A stretch of 64,000 nt of DNA from positions 992,001 through 1,056,000 of the forward strand of contig CAVTEM010000007.1 in the NCBI GenBank assembly GCA_963733845.1, in the 5' to 3' direction. Below, piece by piece: positions 28,228-37,277 of this stretch. The notes under the pieces were generated by a model, which was not told where the DNA came from, searched no databases, and saw only the letters and a program-made list of their open reading frames with translations. Numbering within the stretch: position 1 is the first letter of the stretch; each line of letters begins with the position of its first letter. A program made the position numbers and the translations under genes. The stretch is from DATFQE01 sp963733845. GTDB lineage: Bacteria; Actinomycetota; Thermoleophilia; Gaiellales; Gaiellaceae.

Positions 28228-29496
28228 TCAGGCCAATAGCTTCTCGAAGCGATCCGCGTCGTCGAAGGGCCCGATCAGGGCGAGGTTGAGCCCGTGCGAG
28301 CCGATCACGTCCTGCGCCACACGCTGCACGTCCTCGGCCGTGACCGCCTCGATCCCGGCGATGACCTCCTCGGGCTCGGTCGCGCCGCCCTCGAGAATCT
28401 CGCGCCGGAGCCCGAACATGATCATTGCGTGCGGGCTCTCGAGCTGGAGCACGAAGCGCCCCTTCGCCACGTTCTTCGCCTTCTCGAGCTCGTCGGACGG
28501 CACCGCCTCGTCGGCGATCCGCTTCAGCTCGCCGACGATGGTCGAGACGGCCTCGTCGATGCGTGCGATGTCGACGCCGGCCTGCGAGTAGAGCGAGCCC
28601 GCGTCGGTGTACGAGTGGTTGGCGGCAAAGACGTAGTAGGCGAGGCCGCGGCGCTCGCGCACCTCGGTGAACAGCCGTGAGGACATGCCAGTCCCGAGCA
28701 CGGTGGCGAGCACCTGCAGCGGGTAGCGCTCCGGATGCACGAGCGGGTAGGAGCGGACGCCGAGCGTCAGGTGCGCCTGGTCCGACTCCTTCGTGTGCAG
28801 CTTGACCCGCGGGCCGCCGTTGCCGGAGATCTCCACTGGCGGAGGCGCACCGGTCGCGGCAGGCTCGAGGTCGCCGAGCAGCTCCTCCACGTCCGCTCGC
28901 ACGTCGCCGTCGATCCGGCCGCCGAACCCCACGACCGTGCGCTCGGGCTTGTACCAGCGGTCGATGTAGTCGGTAAAGGTGTCGCGCGTGGCGGCGCGCA
29001 CCGTCTCCTTGCGGCCGATGATGTCCCAGCCGAGCGGCTGGTCGCCGTACAGGAGCGAGTCGTACACCCCACCGATGTAGTCGCGGGGCGTATCGAAGTA
29101 CATGTTCATCTCCTCGACGATCACGCCCTTCTCGCGGTCGATCTCCTCCGGCTCGAACTTGGAGTGGCGGAGCATGTCGACGAGCACATCGAGAGCGAGT
29201 CGCCGGTGCTCGGCCGCGCAGCGCACGTAGTAGCCCGTGTACTCCTTGCCGGTGAAGGCGTTGAACTCGCCGCCGATCCCGTCGATCTCGGTGCCGATGT
29301 CGCGCGCGGTCGGGCGCCGCTCGGTGCCTTTGAAGAACATGTGCTCGGCGAAGTGCGCGATCCCGTTCGTCTCGGGCGTCTCGAACCGAGAGCCGGCGGA
29401 GAACATCACGAAGCACGCGACGGACTGGGACGTGGGGATCGGCGCCGTCAGCAGCCGGACTCCGTTCGAGAGTGTCTCGCGTTCGAAGACCCCCAT
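28228..29496 (-). CDS. M16 family zinc metallopeptidase
   Basis: A pitrilysin/processing-peptidase-like protease of 422 residues. ATG 29496 (MGVFERE) is chosen because it shares a base with the upstream stop (TGATG). The inverted zinc motif HFAEH is at residues 48-52, with the downstream Glu in IVEEMNMYFDTP. The C-terminal M16 half carries RRGLAYYVFAANHSYTDAG, the usual RG..Y substrate-binding segment. Single-unit M16 proteins of this length commonly act as homodimers on peptides in the cytoplasm. In many bacteria the gene follows polynucleotide phosphorylase, not so here. Confidence 0.92.
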   Translation of the reverse strand: MGVFERETLSNGVRLLTAPIPTSQSVACFVMFSAGSRFETPETNGIAHFAEHMFFKGTERRPTARDIGTEIDGIGGEFNAFTGKEYTGYYVRCAAEHRRLALDVLVDMLRHSKFEPEEIDREKGVIVEEMNMYFDTPRDYIGGVYDSLLYGDQPLGWDIIGRKETVRAATRDTFTDYIDRWYKPERTVVGFGGRIDGDVRADVEELLGDLEPAATGAPPPVEISGNGGPRVKLHTKESDQAHLTLGVRSYPLVHPERYPLQVLATVLGTGMSSRLFTEVRERRGLAYYVFAANHSYTDAGSLYSQAGVDIARIDEAVSTIVGELKRIADEAVPSDELEKAKNVAKGRFVLQLESPHAMIMFGLRREILEGGATEPEEVIAGIEAVTAEDVQRVAQDVIGSHGLNLALIGPFDDADRFEKLLA

Positions 29497-29900
29497 CAGA
29501 CCGTCACCTCGCTCGCCTCGAGCCATTCACGCCACTGTGCAGGGATCTCCACGCTCTCTCCTCTCGTGTAATCGAAGCCGACGAGGACGCTGCGCCCCTC
29601 CGCGGCGAGCCGGCCGTCCGCGCGCACCTCGTACTCGAGCTCGAAGCTCTTCGTGCCGAGCCGGCCGGGGCGCACGCCCACCTCGATCGTCTCGCCCAGC
29701 ACGACCGGCGACCTGAAGTCGACCTCCATCCTGGCCAGGATCATGCTCGCCTGCGGGTTGCGGCCGCCGCCGAGCGACGACAGATACGCGATCCGGGCGG
29801 ATTCCATGTACGTCAGGAACACGGCGTTGTTCACGTGCGCCAGCCCGTCGAGGTCGCGAAACCGCACCTCATCGCGGAAGACGAAGGGGAAGCCGTCCAC
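29496..29900 (-). CDS. 4HBT hot-dog acyl-CoA thioesterase (YbgC/FadM-like)
   Basis: 134 residues, starting at GTG 29900. The segment RFRDLDGLAHVNNAVFLTYM near residues 13-32 holds the active-site Asp of the YbgC family (DxDxxxHVNN). It continues VDFRSPVVLGETIEVGVRPG and VRADGRLAAEGRSVLVGFD, both typical. It hydrolyses acyl-CoA thioesters. It is co-transcribed with the M16 gene by a 1 bp overlap and diverges from the SIS gene across 23 bp. Confidence 0.9.
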   Translation of the reverse strand: MDGFPFVFRDEVRFRDLDGLAHVNNAVFLTYMESARIAYLSSLGGGRNPQASMILARMEVDFRSPVVLGETIEVGVRPGRLGTKSFELEYEVRADGRLAAEGRSVLVGFDYTRGESVEIPAQWREWLEASEVTV

Positions 29901-29923
29901 GCCGCCATGGTATAGACGCGCAT

Positions 29924-30786
29924 ATGGCCGGAGACAAGACGCGCGAGGCGGTCTTCTCGCAGCCGGACTGGCTGCGCCGGGTGCCGACCGACCGGCGCCT
30001 GCCGGTCGGCGTCGCGTGCTCTTCACCGGGTGCGGGACCTCGTTCCACGCGGCGCAGACCGGGGGCGAGGCCGCGCAGGCGCTCGAGCTCGTGCTGCGGC
30101 CGGAACGCGAGGCGGACGTGCTCGTCGCGATCAGCCACGAGGGCGGCACGCCGCTCACGCTCGAGGCCGTCCGGGCCTGGCCGGGCGAGACCTGGCTGAT
30201 CACCGGCGCCCCCGAGAGCGAGACGGCGAAGGTCGCGGACGAAGTCGTCGTCGCGACGCCCGGGATCGAGGAGAGCTGGTGCCACACGGTCAGCTACACG
30301 TGCGCTGTCGCCACGATCCGTGCGCTGCTCGGCGAGGACGTCGCCTGGCTGCCCGACGCTGTCGCCGCGGAGCTCGAGCGCCCCGCCGAGCCGAGCGACC
30401 ACGAGCGCTTCGTCGTCGCCGGCGCGGGCCGTGACTGGCCGACCGCGCAGGAGGCAGTGCTCAAGCTGCGCGAAGGCTCCTTCGTCGCGGCCGAGGCGCA
30501 CCACACGGAGCAGCTCCTGCACGGGCACCTGGCGGGGATCGACGAGACGGTCCGCTGCTTCGTGCTCGAGGGCGAGGGCCGAGCGGCCGAGCGGGCGCGG
30601 GACGCCGTCGCCGCGCTGACGGAGCTCGGCTGCGAGGTCGAGCTCGTGCCGACCCGCCACCCGGTCGTCGACATCGTCCGCTTCCAGCTCCTGACGATGG
30701 CGCTGGCCGAGCGGCGGGGCGTCAATCCCGACCACATCCGCACCGACGACGAGCGCTGGAAGCGCGCCCGGGCCGCCTACAAGTGA
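29924..30786 (+). CDS. Double-SIS-domain sugar isomerase/phosphosugar-binding protein (frameshift)
   Basis: About 287 residues, starting at ATG 29924. The first SIS domain has the sugar-phosphate loop FTGCGTSFHAAQ and the second has VVAGAGRDWPTAQEAVLKL. The segment EGSFVAAEAHHTEQLLHGHL resembles GlmS-like isomerase domains, without the glutaminase half. The frame changes near 30010, between RRLPVG and RRVLFTGCG. Members either isomerise or deaminate amino-sugar phosphates or regulate them; the substrate is unknown. It ends convergent with and overlapping the GNAT gene by 10 bp. Confidence 0.8.
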
Positions 30787-31346
30787 CGCGCGAGCCGCCG
30801 CTCGAGGTTGGCCCGCACGTCCGGCCACTCCTCCTCGAGCACCGAGAAGTAGGCCGAGTCGCGCCACTCGCCGCCGCGCACCCACAGGTGATGGCGGAAG
30901 ACGCCCTCGAACTGGGCCGGTAGCGCCGCCAGCGCGGCCCGCGAGCGCTCGTTCGTCGCCTCGGTCTTGAACTCGATTCGCGCCAGCCCGAGCTGCTCGA
31001 AGCCGTGCTCGAGCATCAGCAGCTTCGCCTCGATGTTGACGCCGCTCCCCCAGAGCTCCCGGATCACCCACGTCCAGCCGATCTCGGCACCGCGATGCTC
31101 GGGGCGGAGGGTCGCGAAGCGGCTGCTGCCGACGACACGACCGGTCGAACGCTCGACGGTCGCAAACGGAATCGACGCGCCCGCCTCCTGGGTTGCGCGC
31201 GCCTCCTGCCACCAGGGGTCGAAATCGCGGCTGAAGTCGGCATAGCCGAAGCGCCAGATCTCCCGGTCCCGGGCCGCCTCGCGCAGAGGTTCCTCGTGCT
31301 CGGGGCCGAGCGACTGCAACTCGACGAGCCTGCCCTCGAGCTTCAC
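30777..31346 (-). CDS. GNAT N-acetyltransferase (RimJ/RimL-like)
   Basis: 189 residues. It opens MKLEGRLVELQSLGPEHEEP, the usual RimJ/L-type start. Acetyl-CoA-binding and core segments follow: GRVVGSSRFATLRPEHRGAE, IGWTWVIRELWGSGVNIEAK and RIEFKTEATNERSRAALAAL. Members acetylate N-terminal amines of ribosomal proteins or small molecules; the target here is unknown. It begins inside the end of the DUF3052 gene (4 bp overlap), forming a chain with it and the SDR. Confidence 0.87.
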   Translation of the reverse strand: MKLEGRLVELQSLGPEHEEPLREAARDREIWRFGYADFSRDFDPWWQEARATQEAGASIPFATVERSTGRVVGSSRFATLRPEHRGAEIGWTWVIRELWGSGVNIEAKLLMLEHGFEQLGLARIEFKTEATNERSRAALAALPAQFEGVFRHHLWVRGGEWRDSAYFSVLEEEWPDVRANLERRLARHL

Positions 31347-31657
31347 CGGTCCTCCAGGCGGTAGACGAAGCGAAGCGCTTGCCAGCGCTCGTCGATCGCC
31401 GCCGACTTGTTGTCGACGAGGCCCGCGTCGAGCCCGATCCGCTGGACGGTGTCGAAGTCGAGGTCGGTCTCGATCTTGGCAGCCTTCTTCGGCCAGGCCA
31501 CCCAGAGCCCGTCGGCCGGCGCCAGCGTCGCCTTCAGGTCGTCGAAGCGCCGCTGGAGCTCGTCGCGGCTGGTCGTGAAGAAGACCACCACCCCCGCGCC
31601 CGGCTTCGCGCCCAGCTTCTGCGACAGCGGCGTGGCGGAGTAGTCCTTGTGGCTCAC
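31343..31657 (-). CDS. DUF3052 family protein
   Basis: 104 residues, starting at GTG 31657. It contains SATPLSQKLGAKPGAGVVVF, then DGLWVAWPKKAAKIETDLDF and VQRIGLDAGLVDNKSAAIDE, the hallmark segments of the actinobacterial DUF3052. The fold is small alpha/beta with no known activity. GTGA overlaps on both sides couple it to the SDR upstream and the GNAT downstream. Confidence 0.88.
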   Translation of the reverse strand: MSHKDYSATPLSQKLGAKPGAGVVVFFTTSRDELQRRFDDLKATLAPADGLWVAWPKKAAKIETDLDFDTVQRIGLDAGLVDNKSAAIDERWQALRFVYRLEDR

Positions 31658-32682
31658 GCCGCCTTGGCGTGCCACTCGGCGAGGAGCTCCGCCTCGCGCT
31701 CGGGCTTCATCCCGGCCTCGCCGAGCTCGAGCCCGCTTGCGAGCGGCGCGCCGGGGTCGCCGGTGCGGAGCGCCCACTCCAGCGTGTCGCGCACCGTGTC
31801 GGCGACCGGCCGGAAGCTGAGCCCGTCGGCAACCGCCCGTGAGACGTCGACCTCCTGCAGGCGCCGCCAGGCCGGGTCGCCGGTCTCCGCGATCCACAAC
31901 GGCAGTTCCATCCACTCGCCGACCTCGCGCTCGCGCAGGAAGGTCTCGTCGACCCAGGTGAAGCGCGCACTCGTCCCGCTGACCGCGCGGCAGACCTCGA
32001 GCAGCTCGCTCATCGTGACCGGCGGTGCCGGGCCCGTCGCGTTGAACGCGCCGGAGATCCGCCGCTCGCCGAGGTCGAGCAGCCAGGAGCCGAGGTCGCG
32101 GACATCCACGAACTGCACCTGGCGTCCCTTCCGCCCCGGAGCGAGCACCTCGCCGCCGCGGGCGACGCGGCTCGGCCAGTAGGTGAAGCGGCCGGTCGGG
32201 TCGTTCGGGCCCACGATCAGGCCCGCTCGGACGCGGGCGCTGCGACCGGGATAGACCTCGGCCACGACCTGCTCGCACAGCGCCTTGAAGCCCCCGTAGC
32301 GGTCGCCCTCGAGGCTCTCGTCCGAGGTGTCGTCAAGGCGGATCAGCGGAGTCTCCTCCTCGCGCGCGACCTCGCTGAAGTCACCGTAGACCGAGATGCT
32401 CGAGACGAACGTGTAGTGGCCGACGCGGTCGGCGAGCAGCTCCGCCGACCGGCGCACGACGCGCGGCAGGTAGCCCGACGGGTCGATCACGAAGTCCCAG
32501 TCGCGCCCCTCCAGGGTCGCGAGGTCGCCGTCGCGGTCGCCGCGGAGCTTCTCGACTTCCGGGTAGAGCTCCGGGTTGGTCTCGCCGCGATTGAACAGTG
32601 TGATCTCGTGGCCGCGCGCGAACGCGTCGTCGACGACCGCGCGACCGAGGAACTTCGTCCCGCCGAGGATCAGCACCCGCAC
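31654..32682 (-). CDS. NAD-dependent epimerase/dehydratase-like SDR
   Basis: 342 residues, starting at GTG 32682, chosen where the Rossmann motif begins (RVLILGGTKFLGRAVVDDA, GxxxxG). Extended-SDR marks include YTFVSSISVYGDF and the active-site-like YGGFKALCE (YxxxK). The C-terminal half resembles reductases of the isoflavone reductase/CSP41-like group. The substrate is unknown. It is the first gene of the SDR-DUF3052-GNAT operon. Confidence 0.85.
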   Translation of the reverse strand: MRVLILGGTKFLGRAVVDDAFARGHEITLFNRGETNPELYPEVEKLRGDRDGDLATLEGRDWDFVIDPSGYLPRVVRRSAELLADRVGHYTFVSSISVYGDFSEVAREEETPLIRLDDTSDESLEGDRYGGFKALCEQVVAEVYPGRSARVRAGLIVGPNDPTGRFTYWPSRVARGGEVLAPGRKGRQVQFVDVRDLGSWLLDLGERRISGAFNATGPAPPVTMSELLEVCRAVSGTSARFTWVDETFLREREVGEWMELPLWIAETGDPAWRRLQEVDVSRAVADGLSFRPVADTVRDTLEWALRTGDPGAPLASGLELGEAGMKPEREAELLAEWHAKAA

Positions 32683-32838
32683 CGGCAGAAGTATGGAGAT
32701 GCCGTCAAGCGCGGCGGCCAAAGAGTGAGGCGGGGTCCTCGCCCCCTCGCGAGGGCCGCAAACGCCCCCGCCCACACCGGCTCGCGCGCCTGACTAGGTC
32801 CTGCTTTGAATCATGATACGCGTGGACTGCAAACGCGC

Positions 32839-34005
32839 CTAGAACTCGTTGAGCGCAGCCAACAGCCGGTCGACCTCGCCGTCGGTGTTGTAGTGCAAGA
32901 GCCCGATCCGCAGGGCCCCGCCGCGCTCCTCGAGGTCGAGTGCGCGCAGCACCTCGAGCGCGTAGTAGTTGCCGTGCCACGCCGCGATGTCGCGGGCGGC
33001 GAGCGCTTCGGCCAGCGCCGGGCTGTCGTGCTCCGGATGGGTCACGGCGAACGTCGGTACGCGCCCTTCCATCGTCGGCAGTCCGTGCAGCCGGAACGAG
33101 TCGGGCAGCCCCGCGAGGAAGCGTTCGCCCAGCGAGCGCTCGTGGCCGACGATCGCCTCCCAGCCCAGCGAGTCGACGTACGCGACCGCGGCGATCAGCC
33201 CGGCCAGCAGCTCATGCGGCTGCGTCCCGGTCTCGAAGCGCGCACCGAGCGGCTCGTTCGGCGCCGGCCGCACCTTGTAGGGCCGCCAGCTCTCGAGCAG
33301 GTCGGCCCTGGCCCACGCCAGCCCGAGGTGCGGGCCGTAGAACTTGTACGGCGAGCAGATCAGCACGTCCACTCCCGCGGCGGCGACGTCGATCGGCCCG
33401 TGCGGCGCGTAGTGGACGGCGTCGACCCACGCCAGCGCGCCCGCGCCGTGCGCCAGCGAGGTCACGCGCTCGACGTCCACGAGCGTGCCGAGCGCGTTGG
33501 AGGCCCACGGGAAGGCGACGACCCGCGTGCGCTCCGACAGCCGTGACTCCAGGTCGTCCAGGTCGAGGCGCCCTTCCGTGTCGATGTCGACGAACCCGAC
33601 CTCGAGGCCGAGGTCGCGTGCGAGCTCGAGCCACGGCGCGACGTTCGCGTCGTGGTCGAGCCTGGTGACGAGCAGCTCGTCGCCTGCTGCGAGCTCGCGG
33701 CCGAGCGTGCGCGTGAGCGTGAAGCTGAGCGACGTCATGTTCGGGCCGAACACGATCTCCTCGGGCTCGCCGCCGACGAACGCGGCGGCCGCCCGGCGGG
33801 CCTCGTCCACCATGGCGTCGGTCCGCCGGCTCGTGGCGAAGTAGCCGCCGAGGTTGGCGTTCGAGTCGCGCAGGTAGCCGGCGATCGCGTCGATCACCTC
33901 GTCCGGGACCTGCGACCCCGCTGGTCCGTCGAAGAACGCCGTCGGCCCTGAGAGCGCCGAGAAGCGGGCCCGGACCGCCTCGATGTCGAGCATGGTCGCG
34001 CTCAT
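32839..34005 (-). CDS. Cysteine desulfurase-like class V aminotransferase (TIGR01976-like)
   Basis: A PLP enzyme of 388 residues, starting at ATG 34005. The cofactor Lys is in ICSPYKFYGPHLG near residue 228, with the preceding Asp-x-x-H pair in WVDAVHYAPHG. The N-terminal FFDGPAGSQVPDEV and FGPNMTSLSFTLTRTLG fit the TIGR01976 group, which is cysteine-desulfurase-like but of unproven activity. No iron-sulfur scaffold gene is nearby. Not assigned to SufS. Confidence 0.85.
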   Translation of the reverse strand: MSATMLDIEAVRARFSALSGPTAFFDGPAGSQVPDEVIDAIAGYLRDSNANLGGYFATSRRTDAMVDEARRAAAAFVGGEPEEIVFGPNMTSLSFTLTRTLGRELAAGDELLVTRLDHDANVAPWLELARDLGLEVGFVDIDTEGRLDLDDLESRLSERTRVVAFPWASNALGTLVDVERVTSLAHGAGALAWVDAVHYAPHGPIDVAAAGVDVLICSPYKFYGPHLGLAWARADLLESWRPYKVRPAPNEPLGARFETGTQPHELLAGLIAAVAYVDSLGWEAIVGHERSLGERFLAGLPDSFRLHGLPTMEGRVPTFAVTHPEHDSPALAEALAARDIAAWHGNYYALEVLRALDLEERGGALRIGLLHYNTDGEVDRLLAALNEF

Positions 34006-34240
34006 GGATGCAACGCTAGCGGCGCCGTCCGGGTGCCGTCGTACGGTAGGGCCGTGCGATCTCAGGGAGCTGAGCGAGGCCGAGTGTTACGCCCGCTGTT
34101 ACGGGAGCGGGGACGACTGGGTCCGGATCGTCAAGCTGCCGACGGTGACCCGCCCGAAGTACGCTCAGCACGTCTCCGGTGAAGAGCTCCGCCGCCTCTT
34201 CGAGCTCCGGCTCGACTCGCGCCAGCCGGAAGCCGCCTGA
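34004..34240 (+). CDS. Small Cys-containing hypothetical protein (start uncertain)
   Basis: The convincing part is the last 62 residues, from CDLRELSEAECYARCYG through RIVKLPTVTRPKYAQHVSGE to the stop. ATG 34004 gives 78 residues but overlaps the divergent aminotransferase start by 2 bp. A GTG at 34053 precedes the conserved part but is out of frame by one base, so an indel near 34055 is possible. There are three Cys in a short span (C, C-x3-C). Function unknown. Confidence 0.5.
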   Translation: MDATLAAPSGCRRTVGPCDLRELSEAECYARCYGSGDDWVRIVKLPTVTRPKYAQHVSGEELRRLFELRLDSRQPEAA

Positions 34241-34273
34241 TCCGGCTCCCAGCGCGGCCGAGTACGGACAGTG

Positions 34274-34543
34274 CTACGACTCGATGTACACCGTCAGGGG
34301 TTGGATGACGCCGTGGGCTTCCATCCGGGCTACGACCTCAGCGGGCGGCGCCGCGAGCATCGACCTCATCGCCTCGACGTCGGCAACGTCGGCGCAGATG
34401 GCGATGTTGTTACTTCCGTCCTGCGCGACGTAGTCGATCACGTTGCTGCCGGTTCCGGACTCGATGGCCGCGGCGCGTTCCGCCTTGCCTTGCAGCCAGC
34501 GATCGATGTCCTGGACGGCGTGTGTGATGACGACCTTCGGCAT
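34274..34543 (-). CDS. Small hypothetical protein, dimeric alpha/beta-barrel-like
   Basis: 89 residues, starting at ATG 34543. It contains MPKVVITHAVQDIDRWLQGK, NVIDYVAQDGSNNIAICADV and PPAEVVARMEAHGVIQPLTV. The layout beta-alpha-beta-beta-alpha-beta resembles EthD/ABM-type ferredoxin-like dimers. No catalytic residues are assigned. It is transcribed away from the mug gene, 32 bp apart. Confidence 0.7.
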   Translation of the reverse strand: MPKVVITHAVQDIDRWLQGKAERAAAIESGTGSNVIDYVAQDGSNNIAICADVADVEAMRSMLAAPPAEVVARMEAHGVIQPLTVYIES

Positions 34544-34575
34544 GTCGACTCCTTCGGCGGCGGGTAGCGTCTGGG

Positions 34576-35124
34576 GTGCCGACCCTACTCGATCAGGAGA
34601 TGGACGCTGTCGCCGAAAGTGCGGTTCCCGACATCCTCGCGCCCGACCTGCGTGTGGTCTTCTGCGGTATCAACCCGGGCCGCGTGTCGGCCGCGGCCGC
34701 ACAGCACTTCGCGAACCCGCGCAACGACTTCTGGCGGCTGCTCCACGACGCGGGCTTCACGCCTCGTCGCTATTCGCCCGCCGAGCAGTTCGAGCTGCCG
34801 GTCCTCGGCTACGGCCTGACCAACGCGGCCTACCGCACCACTCCTGGCTCGGGGGACCTGCGCCGTAGCGACTTCGAGGGCTCGGCCGCACGCCTGGCGG
34901 GCATCGCCGCGGAGCTGAGGCCGCGCTTCATCGCCTTCGTCGGAAAGGAGGCCTACCGCGGCGCATTCGGCGAGCGCGCCGAGCTGGGCGTGCAGGAGCG
35001 GGTGCTCGGCGAGACGCGCCTGTTCGTGCTGCCGTCGACCTCGCCGGCGAACGCGGCGGTTCCATACGCGGAGCGCCTGCGCTGGTTCGCCGCGCTCTAT
35101 TCGGTCGTGTTCGTCTCGCCCTGA
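34576..35124 (+). CDS. mug: G/U mismatch-specific DNA glycosylase (Mug family)
   Basis: A mismatch-specific uracil/thymine DNA glycosylase of 182 residues, starting at GTG 34576. Motif 1 is VFCGINPGRVSA near residues 28-39, followed by the NPRNDFWRLLHDAGF DNA-contact segment, and GYGLTN near residue 80. The C-terminal loop STSPANAAVP matches the conserved Mug/TDG intercalation region. It removes uracil or thymine from G mispairs, or ethenocytosine. The 3' end overlaps the convergent lipoprotein gene by 28 bp. Confidence 0.92.
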   Translation: MPTLLDQEMDAVAESAVPDILAPDLRVVFCGINPGRVSAAAAQHFANPRNDFWRLLHDAGFTPRRYSPAEQFELPVLGYGLTNAAYRTTPGSGDLRRSDFEGSAARLAGIAAELRPRFIAFVGKEAYRGAFGERAELGVQERVLGETRLFVLPSTSPANAAVPYAERLRWFAALYSVVFVSP

Positions 35125-35459
35125 GGGTCGAAGCCGCCGGACTGGTTCAGCGGCTTCTTGTCGATCGCGTCCAGGCAACCCTGCTCCGTGGCGGGCTGCA
35201 ACTCGGGCTGGCCCGACGTGGAAGCGGCGACCGCCTCTGCGACCGACTCCCTGGTGGCGGCGTCGGAGCTGTAGGTCGTCTGCAGGTCCTTGAGCGAGAA
35301 CCCGGTGCACTGCTGGTAGCCGTTCTCGTATGCCAGCTGCGCTTCCTGGTCGTTGGCGGTGCGCGTGCCGCCGTCGTCGCCGCCGACGCCCGTGTCCGTG
35401 CTGCCGCAGCCCGCGATCAGGAGGGCGCCGATGGCGAGGGCCGCGATGCTTGTCCGCAT
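35097..35459 (-). CDS. Putative lipoprotein
   Basis: 120 residues, starting at ATG 35459. A lipobox LLIAGC with Cys at residue 18 follows a short hydrophobic helix, so the protein is probably anchored outside the membrane. The mature part starts with a Gly/Asp/Thr-rich linker and contains one helical repeat (SLKDLQTTYSSDAATRESVA), and Cys residues near 51 and 93. No family recognised. Confidence 0.75.
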   Translation of the reverse strand: MRTSIAALAIGALLIAGCGSTDTGVGGDDGGTRTANDQEAQLAYENGYQQCTGFSLKDLQTTYSSDAATRESVAEAVAASTSGQPELQPATEQGCLDAIDKKPLNQSGGFDPQGETNTTE

Positions 35460-35503
35460 GACCGGCCGAGGATAGCGCCGTGCGGCCTGCAGCGCGAGTC
35501 CGC

Positions 35504-37225
35504 TCAGCCGCGCCAGCGATTCGTGATCGGCACGCGTCGGTCGCGGCCGAACGCCTTCGGGCGGAGCTTGACGCCCGGTGGAGCCTGCCGGCGTTTGTAC
35601 TCGGCCCGGTCGATCAGCCCGAGCGCACGCTCGACGGTGTCCGGATCGAAGCCGTCGGTCATCAGGTCCTCGCGCGAGCGGTCCAGCTCGACGTACGCCT
35701 CGAGCACCCGGTCGAGCGCCGAGTAGGGCGGCAGCGAGTCCTCGTCCAGCTGGTCGGCGCGGAGCTCCGCGCTCGGAGCCCGGTCGATCGTGGTCTGCGG
35801 GACGAGCTCGCGCCCGGCCCGCTCGTTCAGGTGCCTGGCCAGCCGGAACACGTCGGTCTTGAACACGTCCTTCAGGAGCGCGAAGCCACCGGCCATGTCG
35901 CCGTAGAGGGTGGCGTAGCCGACCGCGAGCTCGGACTTGTTCCCCGTGGTGACGACGAGCCAGCCCAGCTTGTTGGACAGGGCCATCAGGAGCACGCCGC
36001 GGATGCGGGCCTGGACGTTCTCCTCGGCCAGGTCGCGCTCGTGCCCGGCGAAGCTCTCCGCGAGCACGGACTCGAACGCCTCGACCATGGGCTCGATCGG
36101 CAGCTCGCGGAAGTCGGTGCCGAGGTTCTCGGCCAGCCTGCGGGCGTCCGACCGGGTGGCCTCGGACGAGAAGCGTGACGGCATCGAGACGAGGTGGACG
36201 CGTTCCGGCCCCAGCGCTTCGACCGCGAGCGCGGCGGTCAGGGCCGAGTCGATCCCGCCCGAGACGCCGACCACCACCTCCTGGAAGCCGTTCTTGTCCA
36301 CGTAGTCGCGCAGCGCGAGCTCCAGCCCGCGGCGCATCTGCTCCAGGTCGTCGAGGAGCGGCGCGATCTGCGGCTCGGCGGGCTTGCCGTTCGAGGACGC
36401 GCGCGGTGAGCCGACGTGGATCGTCTGCAGGTCGAGCGGCTCGCCGCGATCCCGCGCGAGCGCCCGGCGGCGGACGTCCCTCAGTCGGCGGGCGATCGCG
36501 ACCGTCGGCTCGACGTCGACGACCAGCAGTGTCTCCTCGAAGCCCGGAGCGCGGGCGAGCACCTCGCCGTTGTCGTCCAGCACGACCGAGTGGCCGTCGA
36601 AGACGAGCTCGTCCTGGCCGCCGACGGCGTTGACGAAGGCGATGAAGGCGACGTTGTCACGCGCGCGGGTGGCGAGCATCTGCTCCCGCTCGCGCTCCTT
36701 GCCGAGGTGGAACGGCGAGGCGGACAGGTTCGTGATCAGCTGCGCGCCGGCCAGAGCCAGCTCGGTCGCAGGCGGCCCGGGCTGCCAGACGTCCTCGCAG
36801 ATCGTCGGGCCGATCAGCACGTCGCCGTGCTCGAGCAGGAAGAGGTCCCGGCCGGGGGCGAAGTAGCGGTCCTCGTCGAAGACGCCGTAGTTGGGCAGGA
36901 AGCGCTTGCGGTAGATGCCCTTGATCTCGCCGGCCGCGCAGACCGCACAGGCGTTGTAGAGGTCGCGGTCGAAGTGGGGCGTGCCGACGAGTGCGACGAT
37001 TCCGCGCGCCGCCCGGGCGATCTCCTCCAGCGAACGCTCGGCCGCGCGGACGAAGCCGGGGCGGAGCAGCAGGTCCTCGGGCGGGTAGCCCGTGACGGCG
37101 AGCTCGGGGAAGAGGACGAGGTCGGCCTCCGCCTCGCGCGCCTCGGCCAGGCGGCCGAGGATGAGCTCGCGGTTGCCGTCGAGGTCGCCGACGACGGTGT
37201 TGATCTGAGCTAGCGCGAGTCTCAT
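35504..37225 (-). CDS. nadE: Glutamine-dependent NAD+ synthetase
   Basis: Converts nicotinic acid adenine dinucleotide to NAD+ with ammonia from glutamine, 573 residues, starting at ATG 37225. The N-terminal glutaminase (nitrilase fold) has Glu in FPELAVTGYPPEDL, Lys in YRKRFLPNYGVFDE and the catalytic Cys in ICEDVWQPG. The synthetase P-loop VGVSGGIDSALTAAL lies near residue 315, and NKSELAVGYATLYGDMAGGF is the NAD-synthase signature. ATG 37225 was chosen because the conserved domain begins there; the frame extends upstream 18 codons. An NMN adenylyltransferase for the NMN route is at 48.4 kb. Confidence 0.95.
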   Translation of the reverse strand: MRLALAQINTVVGDLDGNRELILGRLAEAREAEADLVLFPELAVTGYPPEDLLLRPGFVRAAERSLEEIARAARGIVALVGTPHFDRDLYNACAVCAAGEIKGIYRKRFLPNYGVFDEDRYFAPGRDLFLLEHGDVLIGPTICEDVWQPGPPATELALAGAQLITNLSASPFHLGKEREREQMLATRARDNVAFIAFVNAVGGQDELVFDGHSVVLDDNGEVLARAPGFEETLLVVDVEPTVAIARRLRDVRRRALARDRGEPLDLQTIHVGSPRASSNGKPAEPQIAPLLDDLEQMRRGLELALRDYVDKNGFQEVVVGVSGGIDSALTAALAVEALGPERVHLVSMPSRFSSEATRSDARRLAENLGTDFRELPIEPMVEAFESVLAESFAGHERDLAEENVQARIRGVLLMALSNKLGWLVVTTGNKSELAVGYATLYGDMAGGFALLKDVFKTDVFRLARHLNERAGRELVPQTTIDRAPSAELRADQLDEDSLPPYSALDRVLEAYVELDRSREDLMTDGFDPDTVERALGLIDRAEYKRRQAPPGVKLRPKAFGRDRRVPITNRWRG

Positions 37226-37277
37226 CGAAGCCAGTCTAGGTTTTCGCCTCTCAGTCGAAAACGTAGCATCGGGAGGC

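Noticed and set aside
32683..32838. Possible small gene in the gap between the SDR and the class V aminotransferase
   Set aside because: No start with a Shine-Dalgarno and no conserved-looking frame; nothing convincing in this 156 bp stretch.
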